Source of the DNA: Sulfurimonas sp.
Lineage (GTDB): Bacteria > Campylobacterota > Campylobacteria > Campylobacterales > Sulfurimonadaceae
Length of the DNA: 25,649 nucleotides
Assembly: GCA_027066935.1 (NCBI GenBank)
Contig: JAMOMX010000392.1
Location: 1-25,649, forward strand
Reading direction: 5' to 3'
This document shows positions 14,844-24,100 of this stretch, one piece after another (the first letter of the stretch is position 1; each line of letters opens with the position of its first letter). The translations under genes and the position numbers were made by a program. The notes under the pieces are model-generated. The model ran no database searches, had not been told where the DNA came from, and saw only the letters and a program-made list of their open reading frames with translations.

Positions 14844-17138
14844 TTAAGTTTCCTCTAGTATTAATTTTTCCATTTCTTCATAATGCTTTGGATCAATTAT
14901 TTTAATAATATCTTCTAACACATTATTAACTATACTAGCACTCTCAGATAATACAGTATCTTCTGCACTATCATAAAATTCAATGGTTTGGTTATGAGAG
15001 TATTTATTAATAAATCTATAAACTTTTTCATTTAAATCATTATCTGGTATTGCAACATCGCATAGTGTTTTAAAGTCACTTCTTTTTAATGGATATTTAA
15101 AACTTAAAAAAGCTTCTAATAGTTTTCGTAATAGATTACCAATTAAATAAGCATTTACATCATCTATTTCTTCATTTTTAAATTTATAAACTTGTGAAAA
15201 AATAAAATGGTATTCTGAAGCATATTTAGTTAGTGATGAAGTAGCTGTTTTAATTATGGAGTGCCTTGTTTCATCTATAATATTTGCTTCAATTAGATAA
15301 ATACTGGTTCTAGACTTTAATGGGTTAAACCAATCTCTAATTAATTTAAAATAAGCGAAATTATGTGTTATTACAAATAATTGCTTGGCAGTTCCACATT
15401 CATTTTTTAAAAAAGAATAAGAGCTAAATAAATTGTTTGAATCAAAACTTGATATTGGGTCATCTATAACAATAATACTATCTTCTATCTTGTTATCATT
15501 TTCTTTTAATTTAGTTACAAAGTATACAAATGATATAGCAGTTTTTTCACCTTCACTAAGATTATTTGCCTGTACTCCATCTCTTAAAATCTTATATCCA
15601 TGATTTTCAGTATCAAATTCTAAAATAATATTTTTTCTACCTAAAAACCTATGCAGTTTATTATTAAACTCTCCCGCTCCTATTGCTTCGTTAGACAATA
15701 ATCCTTCTAGCCTTTTTATTTCAATACTAAGCTCATCTTTTAAGCTATTTAATTTACTAAGTTCATCAACTTGTTTTTGAATATCTGATCTATTCTTTTT
15801 CAGATTAAATTCATGAAAATAAAAAGATGCATAGTGCAATTCAAGTTTAAATTTCAACTTTTTCAATTCATCTGAAAAGTTTTTTGTCTTATTATTATGC
15901 TTATTGATTACAGCATTAAGGCTATCTATCATTGAGTTATACAAATCTATGACTTTATTATCGATAGTTTCAAGTTTAGTAATAACAATAAATGGATTAT
16001 TCTGTTTTTGTTTTAAAGCATCAATCCATTTATCAAATATTCTATTAATAGCTTTAATCTCATTAAGTAGTGATTCTTTTAAAGTTTTAAATTCTTCTTT
16101 AAATTCAGGATATAACTCAAATTCATTTTCTAGTGCATCAATTTTTATTATTTGTGTAGGTAGCCACTCTATAGCTTTTGTAATTTTATCTTTTAATTTA
16201 ATAAATTCATCACTAAAATGTTGTTCTAATTCTAATAGTCTATGTTCTGGTAATTCTTGATTACAAAATTCACATTGCTGGGCGTTGTTTTGTTTATGAA
16301 GAGAGATACCTTCCTCAACCCATTTTCCAATTGTAGGAAATTCTTTAAGTCTTGCTATTTCTTTAACTATTAAGCTTGTATGTAAAATACTTTTGACTTT
16401 TTCTTTGATTGTTTCCAATCTATGAGTATCAATATGTTTTAATTCAATTGAAATTTCTTGCAGAACATTAGGTCTGATAGATTTTGTTAATTCATCAATC
16501 TCTTTTTCTATTAGTATGCTTTTTTTATCAGATACCATAGTCTCATTATCTACAATAAAACTATTAAATTTTCGTTTATCATAATTAAAATAATACTTAT
16601 CAGATGTGTCTATTACTTTAAATTTTTCTTTAATCTTTTTGGCTGAATCACTCGCAAATTTATCTTGACTAGCAAGTAAGTTAGTTCTTAATTTGCTAGT
16701 AGTTTTAATACTCCATAAAATACTATCTTTTAAATCATCATTTCCAAGTTCTAATTTTTTTCTTTCTAACTCTTCTTTCTCAGTTATAACTGCATCTGAA
16801 ATAAGTAAAATACTATTAATTATATTATTCCAATCAATATTCTTTTCAACAAAAACTTCGTTAAAGACAAAAAGGTTTAAAGTATTTGTAGAATAGGAGT
16901 TGTTGGTAATACGACTCAAGTCTTCTAAATTTAGAGTAAACTCATAATCATTAAGTCCTTTTATTAAATCTATATCATTTTTATGCTCAATTAGTGTAAA
17001 TAATTTAGACAAGGTAGTTTTGCCACTTCCATTCCATCCATACAGTAAATTAAATCGTTGAAAATCATTTATGCTTAAATCCCAAGTAAAATCTCTAAAA
17101 CTACCAAATTTTTTAATTTTCTGTATTTTTTTAAGCAT
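14844..17138 (-). CDS. RloC/PrrC-like ABC-type ATPase with zinc hook and HEPN-type anticodon-nuclease signature
   Basis: A 764-residue protein of the AAA_13 group. Walker A GWNGSGKTT (34-42), ABC signature LSEGEK (527-532) and Walker B IIVIDDPISSFDSN (555-568) give a split SMC-like ATPase head. Between them lies a long helical segment with a CEFC zinc-hook motif (289-292). The C-terminal domain carries R671-xxx-E675 (LLRKLLEAF) and H715 in NKYSH, matching the Arg-xxx-Glu…His arrangement of the PrrC and RloC anticodon nucleases. R708-x6-H715 fits the HEPN ribonuclease motif. Known relatives cleave tRNA anticodon loops when phage or DNA damage disables restriction. The coding sequence is strikingly AT-rich. 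It is preceded by a mod 3'-end remnant and coupled to the DUF2130 gene. The family is firm; tRNA cleavage is inferred. Confidence 0.88.
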   Translation of the reverse strand: MLKKIQKIKKFGSFRDFTWDLSINDFQRFNLLYGWNGSGKTTLSKLFTLIEHKNDIDLIKGLNDYEFTLNLEDLSRITNNSYSTNTLNLFVFNEVFVEKNIDWNNIINSILLISDAVITEKEELERKKLELGNDDLKDSILWSIKTTSKLRTNLLASQDKFASDSAKKIKEKFKVIDTSDKYYFNYDKRKFNSFIVDNETMVSDKKSILIEKEIDELTKSIRPNVLQEISIELKHIDTHRLETIKEKVKSILHTSLIVKEIARLKEFPTIGKWVEEGISLHKQNNAQQCEFCNQELPEHRLLELEQHFSDEFIKLKDKITKAIEWLPTQIIKIDALENEFELYPEFKEEFKTLKESLLNEIKAINRIFDKWIDALKQKQNNPFIVITKLETIDNKVIDLYNSMIDSLNAVINKHNNKTKNFSDELKKLKFKLELHYASFYFHEFNLKKNRSDIQKQVDELSKLNSLKDELSIEIKRLEGLLSNEAIGAGEFNNKLHRFLGRKNIILEFDTENHGYKILRDGVQANNLSEGEKTAISFVYFVTKLKENDNKIEDSIIVIDDPISSFDSNNLFSSYSFLKNECGTAKQLFVITHNFAYFKLIRDWFNPLKSRTSIYLIEANIIDETRHSIIKTATSSLTKYASEYHFIFSQVYKFKNEEIDDVNAYLIGNLLRKLLEAFLSFKYPLKRSDFKTLCDVAIPDNDLNEKVYRFINKYSHNQTIEFYDSAEDTVLSESASIVNNVLEDIIKIIDPKHYEEMEKLILEET

Positions 17139-17140
17139 AT

Positions 17141-17191
17141 TTACATACTCACAATTTCATCAACATCAAACTGTTTCGACACTTGCATCAC
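17141..17191 (-). pseudogene. Duplicated mod 3'-end remnant between the KAP and RloC-like genes
   Basis: Read on the minus strand, 17188-17141 encodes MQVSKQFDVDEIVSM and a TAA. The intact mod gene ends QVLKQFDIDEVVSV and TAA. From the Gln codon through the stop, 38 of 45 bases are identical by my count. Both copies are followed by exactly two bases and then the ATG of the next gene (KAP after mod, RloC-like after the remnant). It is therefore a leftover tail of a second, diverged mod allele. Its ATG overlaps the KAP stop (TGATG), so it can also be read as a 15-codon mini-cistron linking the two genes. Confidence 0.88.
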
Positions 17192-18537
17192 ATGATCCCT
17201 ATTTCAATAAAATTATTTACATGGTTAAAGTTTTCTACAGAAGTTTCACTATAATCATCAGAACAATAACTAGATATTTTAAAACAATTCATAAAATGAA
17301 AACTTTGAATTAAAAATATGTTATTATCTACATATTCTAACATCCATTTACTTTTATCTGCTTGACCAGATTTTGTGGTATTTTGTTTCTCTTGTTTATC
17401 TATCGCATATTTTAAATTTTCAATTATATTTTCATCATAAACACTATTATTAATATAAATGTATATATCTTTGGGTATAACTTTTTTATCTTTAATGCCA
17501 TAGGAGATTTTATATTCTAAATCTGCACCATATTTTTGAGGTTTAATAGGATAAGTATTATTTATCTCTGATATTGAAGAAGCTATTGCTTCACCTGTTC
17601 TCTTAGCTTCATTTCGATCATATTTCTCACTAATTGACCAGTATACATAATGATTTAAAATAAAATTTATATTGACTAAAATTAGTAATCTTAAAGTTTT
17701 TTCATCAACATATTTATCTGATTCTATCCATTCTAGTATATTATCAAAAACTTGTATAAAAATTCTTGCATTTAAAATATCTACTTCTTCTACAGTTCTT
17801 TTTAAAATATCTTTATGCTCTTTAAGTGATGTTTCTTTATACTCATCAAATATCATATTAAAAAGTTCTTTACTTGTTGGTGCAAAAGATAAGTATTTTG
17901 ATATAGATTTCTCTTTTACATTTGTAAAAACTTTTTTATCTTCACCAATAAATACATCACTATTTAATATGATAACTACTTTACATTTAAAATTTAAAGT
18001 TAATTGAGTAATAAAACCAAACAAATCATTTAAATCTATATCTTTTGATTTTCTTTCAAAATCATCAAAACATATTATTGCTCCACTATTTAAATACTCT
18101 TCAGTTTTTTTAAATTTTTTATCTTTTAAGATACTATCTAAATTCTCAAATGACTTATCAGTCAGTTTAGATAAGTCTACGCTAAGTCCAAAAATATTAA
18201 TACTTTTTGTAAAAGAGGAAACTAAATCTAATGTGCCTTGTGCAAGTTTTTTAGATTTTTCTTCTACAATAGAGCTATCTACACTTTCAAATATTTTTAT
18301 AAATATTTCATTTTTTATTTCCTGAATAGATGTTTTTCCATACAGACTAATATAATGATTTGGTATTTTCTTTTTATCATCATTTAATATTTTAGTAATA
18401 GTATTTTTCCAAAAATATGTTTTACCACTTCCCCATGTACCAGAAAGCATAATGATTTTATTATCTGAAATCTCATTTAGTAAATAACCTTTATCTTTAT
18501 CTGTTAAATACTTTTCTAATTTTTCTATATGTCCCAT
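17188..18537 (-). CDS. KAP-family P-loop NTPase, probable defence accessory protein
   Basis: A 449-residue protein with Walker A GTWGSGKT (33-40) and Walker B IICFDDFERK (154-163), followed by VVIILNSDVF, the pattern of KAP NTPases (the family of PifA, the phage-exclusion protein of plasmid F). No transmembrane segment is evident, unlike many KAP proteins, so it is probably cytoplasmic. The C-terminal half is helical and Lys/Glu/Asn-rich with no recognised domain. It starts two bases after the mod stop and is presumably co-translated with it. Its own stop overlaps the mod-tail remnant. The gene is very AT-rich (12 G+C in one sampled 60-base line). Its role is unknown; membership in the restriction operon and the family suggest phage sensing or abortive infection. 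Confidence 0.8.
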   Translation of the reverse strand: MGHIEKLEKYLTDKDKGYLLNEISDNKIIMLSGTWGSGKTYFWKNTITKILNDDKKKIPNHYISLYGKTSIQEIKNEIFIKIFESVDSSIVEEKSKKLAQGTLDLVSSFTKSINIFGLSVDLSKLTDKSFENLDSILKDKKFKKTEEYLNSGAIICFDDFERKSKDIDLNDLFGFITQLTLNFKCKVVIILNSDVFIGEDKKVFTNVKEKSISKYLSFAPTSKELFNMIFDEYKETSLKEHKDILKRTVEEVDILNARIFIQVFDNILEWIESDKYVDEKTLRLLILVNINFILNHYVYWSISEKYDRNEAKRTGEAIASSISEINNTYPIKPQKYGADLEYKISYGIKDKKVIPKDIYIYINNSVYDENIIENLKYAIDKQEKQNTTKSGQADKSKWMLEYVDNNIFLIQSFHFMNCFKISSYCSDDYSETSVENFNHVNNFIEIGIM

Positions 18538-18539
18538 CT

Positions 18540-20450
18540 TTATACACTCACAACTTCATCAATATCAAACTGTTTCAGCACCTGTATAGCATTAGTCTTG
18601 ACATTTGTATCAGCAAAGCTTTTATCTTTAAACACAACTCTTGCATGGCGTTTTTTCTTTTCTTCATCATAGACTACTTGCTCTTTTATAAACTCGGCTA
18701 TGGCTTCTACTACTGTTATGGTTATGTTGTCATCTAGGCAGACTACTAAGGTTCCGTAGCCTATGTTGTAGACTGTTTTACCTTCTATAGTTAATTCTTC
18801 TATTGGGAGGGTTAGGTCTAAGCCGTATTTTAAGAGGATTTCATAGAGTAGGTCTTCACTTGTTCTATCTGATTTGATATTATCTACTGCATCAAGTAGG
18901 TTTGTTTCAAGGTTGTCAAAATCACTATCCCACTCTTTTATATTTGAGCTATCTAGTTTATAGACTTTGAAGCCTATATCTAAGTTTGAGAGGTCTTTGT
19001 CTGGGTTGTCGGCTATGATTTTATCTCCAGCTCTTCGGATACGCTCTTTTCCTATTTCGCAGATAGTTGGAAAGTCTTTATTATCAATTTGTTCTGGTAA
19101 CTGAACCATAATATATTTTATGTTTCTATTATCTTCTTTACTATTGTAATCTATTGTGGAATGAGCTGTTGTTGCAGAACCACTAAAAAAATCAAGCACA
19201 ATATCATCATTTTTTAAAGCAATTTTTTGTAGATGATTTATTAATTTGATTGGTTTTGGATAGCTAAATGGATTAGTTTTGTTAAATATATTTTTAATAT
19301 CTTTTGTACCATCACCTGTAGAAGCAACTTTTATTAGCATAGAATCAGGAGTTTTACCACAAGATAATATATTACCATTTTTATCTGTAATAATTTGTTC
19401 TTTTGTTTCATTTATATATTGCTTATAAAATACTTCCCATTCTTTATTAGCATTTTTTTCAAAAACTATTCTATTCTTAGATAATCTCCACTCAAAACGA
19501 TTTATATCACATCTCCATTGATGAATTTTGCCATTTAACATTATTCCATCAGGACATTTGATATCGTAATGTAGTCCAGGTCTATCTCCAATACTAAAAT
19601 CATTTAAATTTCTTAAATAATATTTTCCTCTTGTTTCAAGATATTCATCATCTAAATTATATATCTTAAGCATATCTTTTGTTGGAGGTAGATTATAAGC
19701 TGAAAAGATATTTTTACTTTTAGCATAACATAAGATATATTCATGTGAAATAGCAATATATTTATTGTCATTTTGATTACCAGATGCTTTTTGCCAAACA
19801 AATTCGGCTACAAAATTATCCTCCCCAAATATCTCATCACAAAGTTTTCTAAGATTTGCTACTTCATTATCATCAATACTAATAAAAATAACCCCATCAT
19901 CTTTAAGCAGATTTCTAGCCAATTTCAAACGCGGGTACATCATAGAGAGCCAATCACTATGGTATCTACCATTTGTATCGCTATTTGTACTGAGTCTATT
20001 TCCATCGCTATCTATCTGACCTGTTTGCTCCATATAGTTTTTGATGTTATCTCTAAAGTTATCTTTATATACAAAATCTTTACCCGTGTTGTATGGTGGG
20101 TCTATGTATATCATCTTCACTTTTTTGTGGTAAGACTTTTGTAGGAGTTTTAGCACTTCAAGGTTATCGCCCTCTATGTAGAGGTTTTGAGTAGTGTCCC
20201 AGTTTTTAGACTCTTCTTTGCAAGGTCTTAGAGTTCCTGTAGATGGTGTTTGAGCTATGCGTTTGGCTTCTTGTTTACCGTTCCAAGTGAAGTTGTATCG
20301 TTCATTTTCTTTGTCTGTAAACTCGCCTAATTCTTCTTGTAGTTTTGTAAAGTCTATCTTACCCTCTGCAAAGACTTCAGGGAATAGCTCTTTTAGTTTT
20401 TCTACATTTTCACTCACGATATCTAAACTTTTTCCATCTAACTTCTGCAT
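18540..20450 (-). CDS. mod: Type III DNA methyltransferase Mod (N6-adenine, beta class)
   Basis: A 636-residue methyltransferase that recognises the target for both modification and restriction. Motif IV IDPPYNTGKDF (116-126) precedes the SAM-binding motif VLDFFSGSATTAHS (418-431), the order of beta-class adenine methylases, and DPPY indicates N6-adenine. The variable region between them (about 225-395) should contain the target-recognition domain. It is visibly more AT-rich than the flanks, suggesting domain exchange. The C-terminus (YGTLVVCLDDNITITVVEAI … VVFKDKSFADTNVKTNAI) is typical of type III Mod. A ribosome-binding site (AAGGG) lies in the end of the DUF4391 gene, two bases upstream. 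No simple-sequence repeat that would make it phase-variable is seen. The specificity cannot be predicted. Confidence 0.95.
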   Translation of the reverse strand: MQKLDGKSLDIVSENVEKLKELFPEVFAEGKIDFTKLQEELGEFTDKENERYNFTWNGKQEAKRIAQTPSTGTLRPCKEESKNWDTTQNLYIEGDNLEVLKLLQKSYHKKVKMIYIDPPYNTGKDFVYKDNFRDNIKNYMEQTGQIDSDGNRLSTNSDTNGRYHSDWLSMMYPRLKLARNLLKDDGVIFISIDDNEVANLRKLCDEIFGEDNFVAEFVWQKASGNQNDNKYIAISHEYILCYAKSKNIFSAYNLPPTKDMLKIYNLDDEYLETRGKYYLRNLNDFSIGDRPGLHYDIKCPDGIMLNGKIHQWRCDINRFEWRLSKNRIVFEKNANKEWEVFYKQYINETKEQIITDKNGNILSCGKTPDSMLIKVASTGDGTKDIKNIFNKTNPFSYPKPIKLINHLQKIALKNDDIVLDFFSGSATTAHSTIDYNSKEDNRNIKYIMVQLPEQIDNKDFPTICEIGKERIRRAGDKIIADNPDKDLSNLDIGFKVYKLDSSNIKEWDSDFDNLETNLLDAVDNIKSDRTSEDLLYEILLKYGLDLTLPIEELTIEGKTVYNIGYGTLVVCLDDNITITVVEAIAEFIKEQVVYDEEKKKRHARVVFKDKSFADTNVKTNAIQVLKQFDIDEVVSV

Positions 20451-20452
20451 AT

Positions 20453-21193
20453 TTACCCTTGTAGTTTTGTTTTTAAATTTTCTAGTTTTTCATTTAGCTT
20501 TTTAAGCTCAATGTTGAGATTTACTTTGGCTCGTATATCTGTCTCTTTTTTTATCTTTGATACTGTTTCACTGATACTTGTCTCGATCTCTTGTATCTCA
20601 CTTAGCAGTTCTTTTGTATCTTCACTTTGCACTAAGTTGCCACTGTAGCATGAAGCATTAAACGCAAGTAGTTTATCTAAGTAGCTGTTGTAAAACTCAA
20701 AAAAGTTTGTAAATGGATGGTTTTTAATCTCTAAACTTTCTAAAAACTCTTGTTCTATTTTACTACTATTATCCAAATCAATCCACTCTGTAAAAAAGCT
20801 CTCTTCTACAACTAACTTACTACTGTCATTTTTGTTGATTCTTTTAGAGCTTATGTTTATGCATATCTTGTTTTCATCTGCAAAAACAACTATGAGAGGG
20901 TAAGGAATGTTTTGAATAATATTAGCCAGCTTTTTAAGTCTCTGAGGTGCTAGTAGCTCTACTCGTATAAACGCTATCTCTGAGTAATCGTTCTCTTTAT
21001 CGCTAAATGGTGCTATGTTTATTTTGTCTTTGTTTAGAAGATACTCTAAAGTGATGTTTTCTACATCTTCACTTATGATTTTTTTCTCATTTGCATTAAG
21101 TGAAAAGTTCTCTATAAACTGCTTTTTAAATAGCTTACGATTTATCTTACATGCAAGTGGAATATTTAGCTTATCAAGGAGTTTTTTTTTCAT
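20453..21193 (-). CDS. DUF4391 family protein
   Basis: A 246-residue protein that I recognise as DUF4391 from its usual partner position between an SNF2/PLD helicase and a type III Mod, and from the stretches IAFIRVELLAPQRLKKLANII and PYPLIVVFAD followed by FFTEWIDL. Its biochemical function is unknown. The C-terminal third (about 190-245; IQEIETSISETVSKIKKETD and on) is a coiled coil that could mediate oligomerisation or bind the helicase. It overlaps the helicase gene by four bases (ATGA) and ends two bases before mod. A run of nine A follows the start codon directly (MKKKLL). I infer an accessory or adaptor subunit of the modification/helicase complex. Confidence 0.8.
   Translation of the reverse strand: MKKKLLDKLNIPLACKINRKLFKKQFIENFSLNANEKKIISEDVENITLEYLLNKDKINIAPFSDKENDYSEIAFIRVELLAPQRLKKLANIIQNIPYPLIVVFADENKICINISSKRINKNDSSKLVVEESFFTEWIDLDNSSKIEQEFLESLEIKNHPFTNFFEFYNSYLDKLLAFNASCYSGNLVQSEDTKELLSEIQEIETSISETVSKIKKETDIRAKVNLNIELKKLNEKLENLKTKLQG
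21182..21190 (-). repeat. Homopolymer run (A9 on the coding strand) after the DUF4391 start codon
   Basis: Nine consecutive A (T on the plus strand) follow the ATG of the DUF4391 gene and overlap the stop region of the helicase gene. Gain or loss of one base would shift the frame from codon 2. Transcriptional slippage is also possible here. Confidence 0.7.
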
Positions 21194-24100
21194 TTGACAA
21201 CCAAGTAAGATATTAGCTCAAAGTCTTCAATGGAACTAAAGCTATCACTTGAGATAGTAGTGCCACCACGAGAAAAAAGTGAGTCCATTCCACTCTCTTC
21301 TTTCTTACCTATTATGCTTTCTACGGCTGTTTGTAGCTGAGTTGTATAGTGAGACATAGAGGCATAGTTATCTGTTTCATTTTCAAAGAGTTTTACTGCT
21401 TCACTCATTGCTTCTTCTTTACCCACACAAAGATTTTTATAGATGTCTAATATGGTTTTAGCACTTGTAAACCCGAGTTTTATTTCATTATTTTCATCAA
21501 TATAGACAAGATAGTAAGGCTCTAGTGAATAGTTGTCAGTATGCACTTCATTTTTTAAAAGTTTCAGACAAAATATAGTTCCCTTTCCAATAGAGGTATT
21601 TGAAACCTCTTGATTTAACACAACACTGTGAAGACCTAAAGGACTGCGTTTTAGTTTCTCTTCGCCAGTTTTTAAAAAGCCCATCAAGTCCATCTTAAAG
21701 TCATTGAGTGTTAAGTCAGTTATAGATATACCACCACTTACATCTTCTAAGTCTATGACTGTCTCTTGCAGCTCTTTTAACTGTTTTGCTCTGTAAGATA
21801 GGTCATTCATATCACTAGTGTTGCCTGTATCTATGATGTTCTCTTCGCCTGTTGCAGATACATCAAGTAAAACCATTTTTCCACTTACTCTTGCTTCTAG
21901 GTTTATATACTCGTCAAGTTCCATATTTGCCCAAAAGTTTACAAGTTGGATTGTGTCATTTGTAGAACCAAGACGGTCAATCCGTCCAAATCTTTGGATG
22001 ATGCGAACTGGATTCCAGTGAATATCATAATTTATAAGATAATCACAATCTTGTAGATTTTGCCCCTCACTAATACAGTCAGTAGCTATGAGTATATCTA
22101 TCTCTGTAGTTGCATCAGGATCTGTTTTATCTCTGCTTTTTGAGATAGGAGAGAAATTAGTAAGAAGTGAGTTTAAATCTTTATGTTTTGTCTGTAATGT
22201 AGTTTTATTTGTACCACTTCCAGTTATTAGACAACTCTCTACACTAAAGCTATCTTTAGCCCATTTATGTATATTTTTATATAAATATTCTGCTGTGTCT
22301 GAAAATGCAGTAAATATAATAACCTTTTTATTATCTTCATTAAAAGGATTGTTGATTTTTTCAGTGATATTCTCTTTTAGTATTTTGAGTTTATTATCTC
22401 TTTGGCTATCTACTTCAACTGAGTCGGCTAGTAAAATCTCAAGCTTATCCAAATCACTTTGTAGGTCTTGTTTCCATCTGATTTTATCTACATCAGCTAT
22501 TAAAACTTTTACCTTGTTTCCTATGAGTTGTGAGGCATACTCATCACTCTCTATATCTACATCTACTATATTTGCCTCTTCATATGTACTATCACTATGG
22601 TTATCTATGAGGTCTATGATGTTCTGGTTTGTATTTATGAGCTTTATGAGTGTTAGAGAAAAAGAGTTTATAGAACTTTCCATCCTCTTTAGTAAATTAA
22701 CTCGCATTAGGTGTATTAGGCTATTTTCTCTATCTAGTTGTTTAAATACTCTACCATTACCTAAATCAATATCGTATTTTTCTGAATACTCTTCTTGTTT
22801 GTGTGGATATACATACTTCAAAGGGCTATAAGCAGATAGAGTCATTCTTCGTATGGTTTTATTTATCTCTGAGAGAGGAGGAAAAGAATTTTGTGTATCG
22901 ATATCTGGTTTTAAAGTTATAGGTTTGTTTCTTTGCGGAAATTTACCTATATCTGTAGTATCATAGTATTTCTCTATATGCTTTCTACTTCTAGCGATAG
23001 TTACTAAATCAAGAAGTTTAAAGTAGTCAAAATTTAAACTATCTAAGAGCTTTGCCGTAGTTCTATCACTTTCACTTAACTTCATCCAAGTATTGAATTT
23101 ATTTTGCGATTTTCTAAGTGTTTGCTCTATTGATTTTATACCTTGTTCATTAAAAGCATTGTCTTTAGCTTCTGTAATGAATGCTACTTGATTTTTAAGG
23201 TCATTGAGTTTGTTGTTTACTGGTGTAGCTGAAAGCATTAGAACTTTTGTTTTAACACCTTTTTTGAGGACATCTTCAAGTAGTCGAGCATATCGTGATT
23301 TAGTTTTTTTCTTTTTATTTGTAGTTCCACTGTTTCTAAAGTTATGAGATTCATCTATCACTATAAGGTCGTAGTTTTCCCAGTTGAGAGTTGAAAGGTT
23401 TATTTCGCCACTCATACCTTTTGCTCTTGTAAGGTCTGTATGGTTTAAAACATCGTAGTTAAATCTGTCATCAGCTAAGATATTTCTTTTATCATTTACA
23501 GTATAGATAGACCAGTTTTCTCTTAGTTTTTTAGGAGCTAAAACTAAAACTCTATCATTTCTAAGCTCATAGTATTTTATAACAGCAAGTGCTTCAAATG
23601 TTTTACCAAGTCCTACACTGTCAGCGATGATGCAACCATTGTATTTTTCAAGTTTATCTATTGCACCAAGAACACCATCTCTTTGAAAGTTATAGAGTTT
23701 ATTCCAAACGAGTGTATCTTTAAAACCTGTTTTAGTGCGTATGATTTTCTCTTCATCAAGTTCACCGATGAACTCTTTGAAGATGTTGTAAAGGGTAAGA
23801 AAGTATAAAAACTCTGGCGATTTATCTTCATAGATCTCTTCAATGCTACTAAGAAGATTTTCTTTTATATCGTGAACCATGACTTTGTTGTTCCAAATCT
23901 CATCAAAGGTAGATAAAAAGTCTTTTGTTGTTTCACTGTCTTTTACTAAAGTGTTCATATGAAACGAATCAGAGTTTGTATATCCAAGTCCAACAGAAGA
24001 GAAGTTTGAGCTTCCTTGTATAGCTGTAATATCATTAGTGTTGTCAATATGGTAAAGATTAAAAGGGATTACACCTTGAGTTTTAACCTCTTTAACTTTT

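Noticed and set aside
14844..17138. SbcC/Rad50 or RecF repair ATPase
   Set aside because: Too short for SbcC/Rad50, and no SbcD/Mre11 partner is nearby. The C-terminal RxxxE…H block after Walker B is the anticodon-nuclease arrangement and is absent from repair SMC proteins.
18540..20450. Phase-variable mod with simple repeats
   Set aside because: No tetra- or pentanucleotide repeats or long homopolymers were seen in the coding region, so ON/OFF switching of mod itself is not supported.
22088..22831. Plus-strand 247-codon open frame opposite the SNF2 helicase gene
   Set aside because: Low-complexity Ser/Leu-rich translation typical of the antisense of an AT-rich gene. It has no recognisable domain and lies fully inside a well-supported gene.
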